A stretch of DNA of 64,000 nt from NCBI RefSeq assembly GCF_000224145.3, contig NW_004190417.1:124001-188000 (forward strand), in the 5' to 3' direction. Below are positions 30,101-36,100 of this stretch, in pieces. Within the stretch, counting starts at the first letter, position 1. Each line of letters starts with the position of its first letter. The DNA comes from Ciona intestinalis (taxonomy: Eukaryota > Chordata > Ascidiacea > Phlebobranchia > Cionidae). Both the position numbers and the translations under genes were made by a program. The notes beneath the pieces were generated by a model. The model did no database searches. It saw nothing but the letters and a program-made list of their open reading frames with translations, and was not told the origin of the DNA.

Positions 30101-33100
30101 AAGTTATATATATATGAAGTTTACATGGTAAAGAAACTAGCACAGCCGGTTAATTTCGGTAGGTTAACTACAAGTTGCAGAATACTATTAATTTTCGTCC
30201 CATCTTCCCCCACATTGTTGTTTTGTAAGTTTTTATTGCCAAACTTTAAAAGGTTTTCTCTTAATTTAAAAATTTCTACACCAGGGATAATTCAAGTACA
30301 ATATGTGACACTCAAAAACCGTCATATATTTTGATTTTGGAAATATGTGCTTAAGTGTCCCATCTCCCCCCTCTACTATAAGTCTTTCTAATAAACTAAT
30401 GAGTTAATTTCATTTTAAATTGTTTTATATAATTCCTTACCACCTAAAACCTAGACGCCAGAATTGGAGCTTTGGCATGAATATTAAGTGAATTATTGTC
30501 ATTTTACTGTTTTGGCGGCCATCTTGAAAATGAAAACTATCTGATGCTCCGATTTTCCTAGATTTTTAATATATTATTTTTGATGATAAATACTACAAAA
30601 AAACGTTGAAAAACCTTTTGTAGGAATTTTTTAGGGGTCAAACCATATATTGACCTGACTAATATATATGTTATGATATAAGATATAGTAACAATTCATA
30701 TGAAACATTTAAAAAAAATTCTTACCTTCCACTTGCTGTAGTTTCACTCTCACACTTGTCATGTTCAAATTAATGAGGGAAGGTTTATTTGGTCTAACAG
30801 GAACTGAAAAGATATTTAAAGTTGAAAGAATATCCATCTGTCTAACAGTAAAGGCTACAATTAAATATGCATTTATCTATTCAATAAATTTGTATCCCAT
30901 TTCATATAAATAACATGATCATAAAAAACATTGAATGAATGTAACTTTTTTACCCTCACATGGCAACGACAATTGTTAAAACACGGGTGTTTTGTTTCAT
31001 ACACCTTGTGCCCACTTACGAATTACAAAAGTAGGTAACATTGTTGCGATTATTTTTTGATTATCTTTTCGCTTTTTATAGTTGATTTATTTTTTGGCTT
31101 TTTTATAGTTTTTCTGCTGTTTATATATATTGCTGACAATTTGCACAACCTATTAGTGACCACTGGGTTGGAGCAATAGACAAGTGTATTGTCTAAGTAT
31201 GAATACGCTTACAATGGTAATAGCCAGGGTTTATTAAACTTTGGCTGCAATTGTTGCCACTTTGACTAAAACCAAAATTTACCATCAATATTCAAAGAAA
31301 ATTTTAAAACAAAACCATACTCACATGTAGAATCAGTGATAAGAATGAAGTTGGAACTTGTTCTATCACTTTCCCCTACAGTGATAATTTTGATCTGATA
31401 CATACAACCTGGAGATAAATCTTCCAAAAGTATGGCGGGTGTGATTGAAGTAAGTGATATCATAGTTGCATTTATCATTTCACCAGAAACAAGTTTGTGA
31501 GTTGTGATGTGGTAACTCTTTGCACCTTTAAAAATTATAAGGTTAACTGATGATATAAACTTAATTTTAAATGAACCAATCATTCTGAAGTACCTCGCCC
31601 AGGACCATCACAATGGTAAAAACAAAATTGAGATTTTAACATGGTCATTGGTTCGAAACACAAATGTTCTAACTTCTAACCATTGTGCTATGAAATTGTG
31701 TTAAATATGGGTACCAATTAACTCAGAATCTTAAACAGGTTTATTATTTAAATTATTATAATTGTAATCTTTCTTCGCTGGATTTTTTAAAATTTTAAAC
31801 CGATGACCAAGTTTAAGTTATTTGGATTTTGCAACAAAACATAGAAGATACACTAAAACTCTTTTTGTGAATAAAAATATTAAATTTATACCATTATTTT
31901 TTGGTGATGTCATCATAAAATTGATAACTTCATAATAATTCTTCCATTGTTGATTTTTTTAGAAAAAAAGATATGAAAATATAATGAACTGTAAACTAAA
32001 TTAGTATGTGAAAGCCCTTTGTATGGTGTTTAATTTGTCATAACATCTGCATCATATAGAGGAAAAGTTACAAAAACTTTCAATATGTATGTCAATTTTT
32101 ACTGAGTTATTACTGTTATTTGTTTTTACTTATTACTGACATAAAATCTCAAAAAAACTTATAGTCAATGTAATGACCAAAAACCATTGAAAACGTCATT
32201 TAATCAACTTCCAAATGTATTGAGAATGATCTGCTTGATGTTTACTGAAGAAAGTCTTATTTGAATTAGACAAGCTATTTTGGCCATACTAACGCTAACA
32301 GATTCCACTTAAAATGATGCATCCCATGAGAATAGATTTAAAATTCCATGTTCAGAAGCTTAGCACAATCTTTTTTTAAGAAAATCTCGATTTTGAAAAC
32401 ATTATTTAATACACATACAGCATACACGTTTAAGTACTTACCAGCAAGTTTCACAAGTTTACAAATGATAAAAACTGGTGACCAAAAGCTGGGTAAACAA
32501 TATGCCGAATAAATTGAATTTTAACTGACAACTGCCTAAAGTTTTCAAATATGCTGATATACATTATATCACTGAAAGCAACATAACATTGCTTTTTCTT
32601 TTAATTGAGACCAAATTTGAGACAAGACACTGATAAATAACTGTAGATTTAAAATGCGGTAGCCAGTTGGCAATGGTGACAGGATGCGTTGAAAGGATTA
32701 GTTTAGTTGGACTGTAAGCTTAGTTATATACATATCTATCATTATTTTATAAATTTCAAAAACACTTTGAAGACCTTCAGCAACTTGCCACTGTAGATAC
32801 AAGCTGTTTGGTGTAACTCGAGTGACAGCTAATCGAGTTGGAGCATGTGGCACTAAAAATATTAAAATGACAAATTATATATTTCAAATGATCTAACTTA
32901 TTATTTTTATATTATAGTAATAAAACAATGCGACGTACAAACAGCATTCAAGAACAGGTCATCAACATTGAAGTAAATATAATGAATAAATTGTTGGAAA
33001 AGCTGTTTCTACTGAGATAAGAAAAAATTGTAATTAGAATTACCTGATTGGATGGTAATTGGAGAAACAGCATTACGATCACTAACATTGGCTGCTCCAA

Positions 33101-36100
33101 TAGAATAAACAATAAATCTGTATTTTGATCCAGGTAACAGACCATTAACAGTAAAACGTGTCTGTTGTACAACTCTCTCAACTCTAACGCTACCCAAAGC
33201 TTGAGAAGTCACAGTCACCATATATCTGAGTGCAGCTTAAAAAAAGAATATTTTGTTCAATTAGGTTCAAAAATAAAAAGGTTATCATTAAGAAAAGTTT
33301 ATATAAAGCACCAACCTGTTTGAGGTTGCCATTGAATAGTAATTGAAGTATCAGTTACAGTCGTTGCCGTAATATTCTCTGGATTGGGTGGCGCTAAAAG
33401 GTTGTAAGAAAAAGTATCGTATTAGTTGGAGGTAAATAAGGTTTTCTTAAAAGTGTGCTCATAGACCATCTTAACAGTGGTAAAACAACAACAAGTCAGT
33501 TTAATAGCATTTATCTAATTTAAACACCAGTAGAATAACATATGCAGCATGTAGCTTTCGTATCTAGGACTGCAATTGGATAAATAAGATTTTTTGGGCC
33601 ATTCTGAAAGTCGTACAAAGGCAAACAAAAAACACAGAAATAAAAGTTTAAAAATTGTATTTAACAAACCAGTGTAAGCAGAAACAATAGCACTGAAGTT
33701 GCTATTAAGTCCTGTAACTCCAACACTTTGGCACCAGAACCAATATTGGCTTGATGGAACAAGGTTTCCAATATAAATAAATGAGGTGGTGACATTTTGA
33801 ATAGTAATAAGGGAACTTGCATCTCTATAGCTTGCTATGTAGTATTGAGCACCTGTCATGAAGGCATACATTAATTTTATAAACCATAACTCAAAAATTT
33901 TAAGAAAAAAGTATTCAATTTTTTATACAACATGAGGTCAGTTTGAAACACCTGAAATTTGACAGGGAAGGAAGTTTACAATTGAAGAAACGAGAAGAAA
34001 TGCTTGTTAAAAACTTATAATATTCTTTTATGGGGAAATTATGATTCCAGGGATGAGAATGCAGTTTATACAAAAAGTCTGAAAAATGTTTCAGCGGGGG
34101 TCAGGGGGGCGCCGGCCCCCAGAAGGGGTCCAGGGGCGAAGCCCTGGTGGGGCCTGGAGGGGCGAAGCCCTGGTGGAATTTTACCTCTCCTCCAATGAAC
34201 AAACATTATATTTATCAGCTAATGCAGTTTATTTGTGTATCACGTTGACGCGTAAAAACGCGTAAGTGACCTAAAGTAACCTCGACGTTACACGCGCCTG
34301 ATAAACATGACATGCGGTGGACGCGTGATCAGACGCTTTGACCTAGTTTAATACGTTAGACGAACGAGTTAAATTAGGTGTACGAATGAGTTTACGTTTA
34401 TGAACAAGTTAGCGCTATGCATCCCGCTTTTGGTGCTGTAAACTTTGTTCACGCCCTTATAATGTTTACATATTTTAATTTATAATATTATTTTGGTGTT
34501 TGATCGCTGCTCGCAGCTATACTTCTGTAAACAAGTGACCTCTTTGCTAAATCCGTATGTTTTTTAATGCGTTTTTTGCATTACTGCTACCTTTTTTAAG
34601 CAAAATACATGACGTAACAATGGAAAATAATGGTGTTTGTGACGTACAATAGGGCTCCTAATTTCAAACGTAAAATGTGAATTATTCGGCCGTATCTCTA
34701 GTAGGCCGTGTTGGACTACACACATAAACGCCAACGTCAAATAATGCTGTCTAATTCGTATTCAAACCTGTTTTAAAGCACCTCCAGGCTAGATATTGAA
34801 CGTGTGAATTGCTATTATGACGCAAATAATTAACGTGTAAATTGCTGTTGTGATGCAATGCACGTGTAAGTGCCTGCAATTTCGTAACAGACTGTCTGCT
34901 TGGCTATGGAAAACGTTTAGGTTGTTTATTACGCCAATATTATGTTGCAAAACAAGTCCACTTAGTCTTACAGTATTAACAATCGAGACTGATGACCTAA
35001 TCGCCATTGCAGGGCACGATTAGAGCCACATCGTCGCTCTCTGTCTTATCGCGAAGATCCAATCAACGAACGCGGACACGCGCTTGTAAATAGGATAGTT
35101 ATTGATATACGTTATCCAGTCGTCAACTGCATGGTCGTTTATGAGTACCCTCCCACCCCCCCCCCCCAAAAAAAAATTTTTTTAAGCGGATCTAGACGAT
35201 TCACAAAAATGACCTTTTTGACGAAAAAAAAGTCGGAAATCCGTGAATCCGCGGAAGATTCTCATCCCTGTGATTCTCTCTTTCCATAACCACTATTCAG
35301 AAATGTATTTAAAGTGTCGGAAAATGTAGCGAGCTACCTCTAGTCACGGGGCAGTTTGTCATCTTTCATGTACAAAACTTACTCATCAGTTAAGAAACAT
35401 GTCATGTAATCTATTTTTTGGCAAGTAGCGGATTGAAATTAAAAAACATTAAAAGAATGAAGTTACATGAATTTAATTCCGATTTTAAAACTTACCTACT
35501 ACAGGTGTCCATTCCAGTGTAATAGAAGCCAATTCGATTCTTCGAATGCTAAGTACAGGTGGAAGCGGTACTAAAGAAATATATATATATATGTATGTAT
35601 AAATATATGTATATGTATAAATATATATATCTCATAACATTTTAAACAGGAAACAAACTATATAGTTAAGATTTTTTATAAAAGCAACAGCAACCAGATC
35701 ACACAATCAGATGCAAAGATACAGAAAATATGATTGTCAGTAAAAAAAATAAAAAACAAAAAACAGTCTGTGAATCATATCTTTGAACAAAAAAATGTAT
35801 ATTTAGAGGTGGTAACAATCGAACATGCCTGTATAAAAGTAAACTGGTCTGCTTTCAAGGCTCCTGATTCCGACTGAAAATGAATACAAAGAAACTGAAT
35901 AGCCAATACCAGGTTGTAGGTCATTTATGGTTGTTTGGGGCCCAACTACTCCATATGCTTTAGCAACCTAAATAATACAGGAAAATAATTGAAAAACAAA
36001 CTGAAGTTTGCATCAAAGCTAAAATTTAATAAATATAAAAAAATAATTAATTATTTGTTTTGAACGAAACTTATTAACCCACCTCACCACTGGCATTATA

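Larger units (their letters stand above)
28199..30659. mobile_element. Composite DNA transposon with about 130-bp inverted termini
   Basis: The left terminus (from CAGTAGGGTCAATATATG through AAAAAATTCCTACAAAAG and CAGTATTTATCATCA to TTAAAAATCTAGGAAAA) is matched in reverse complement at 30560-30659. TAATATATA occurs directly on both sides (28190-28198 and 30660-30668), possibly a 9-bp target duplication in AT-rich sequence. The element encloses a decayed ORF region and a later MITE insertion. Long termini with a 9-bp duplication resemble Mutator-like elements, but that class call is inference. Confidence 0.75.
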
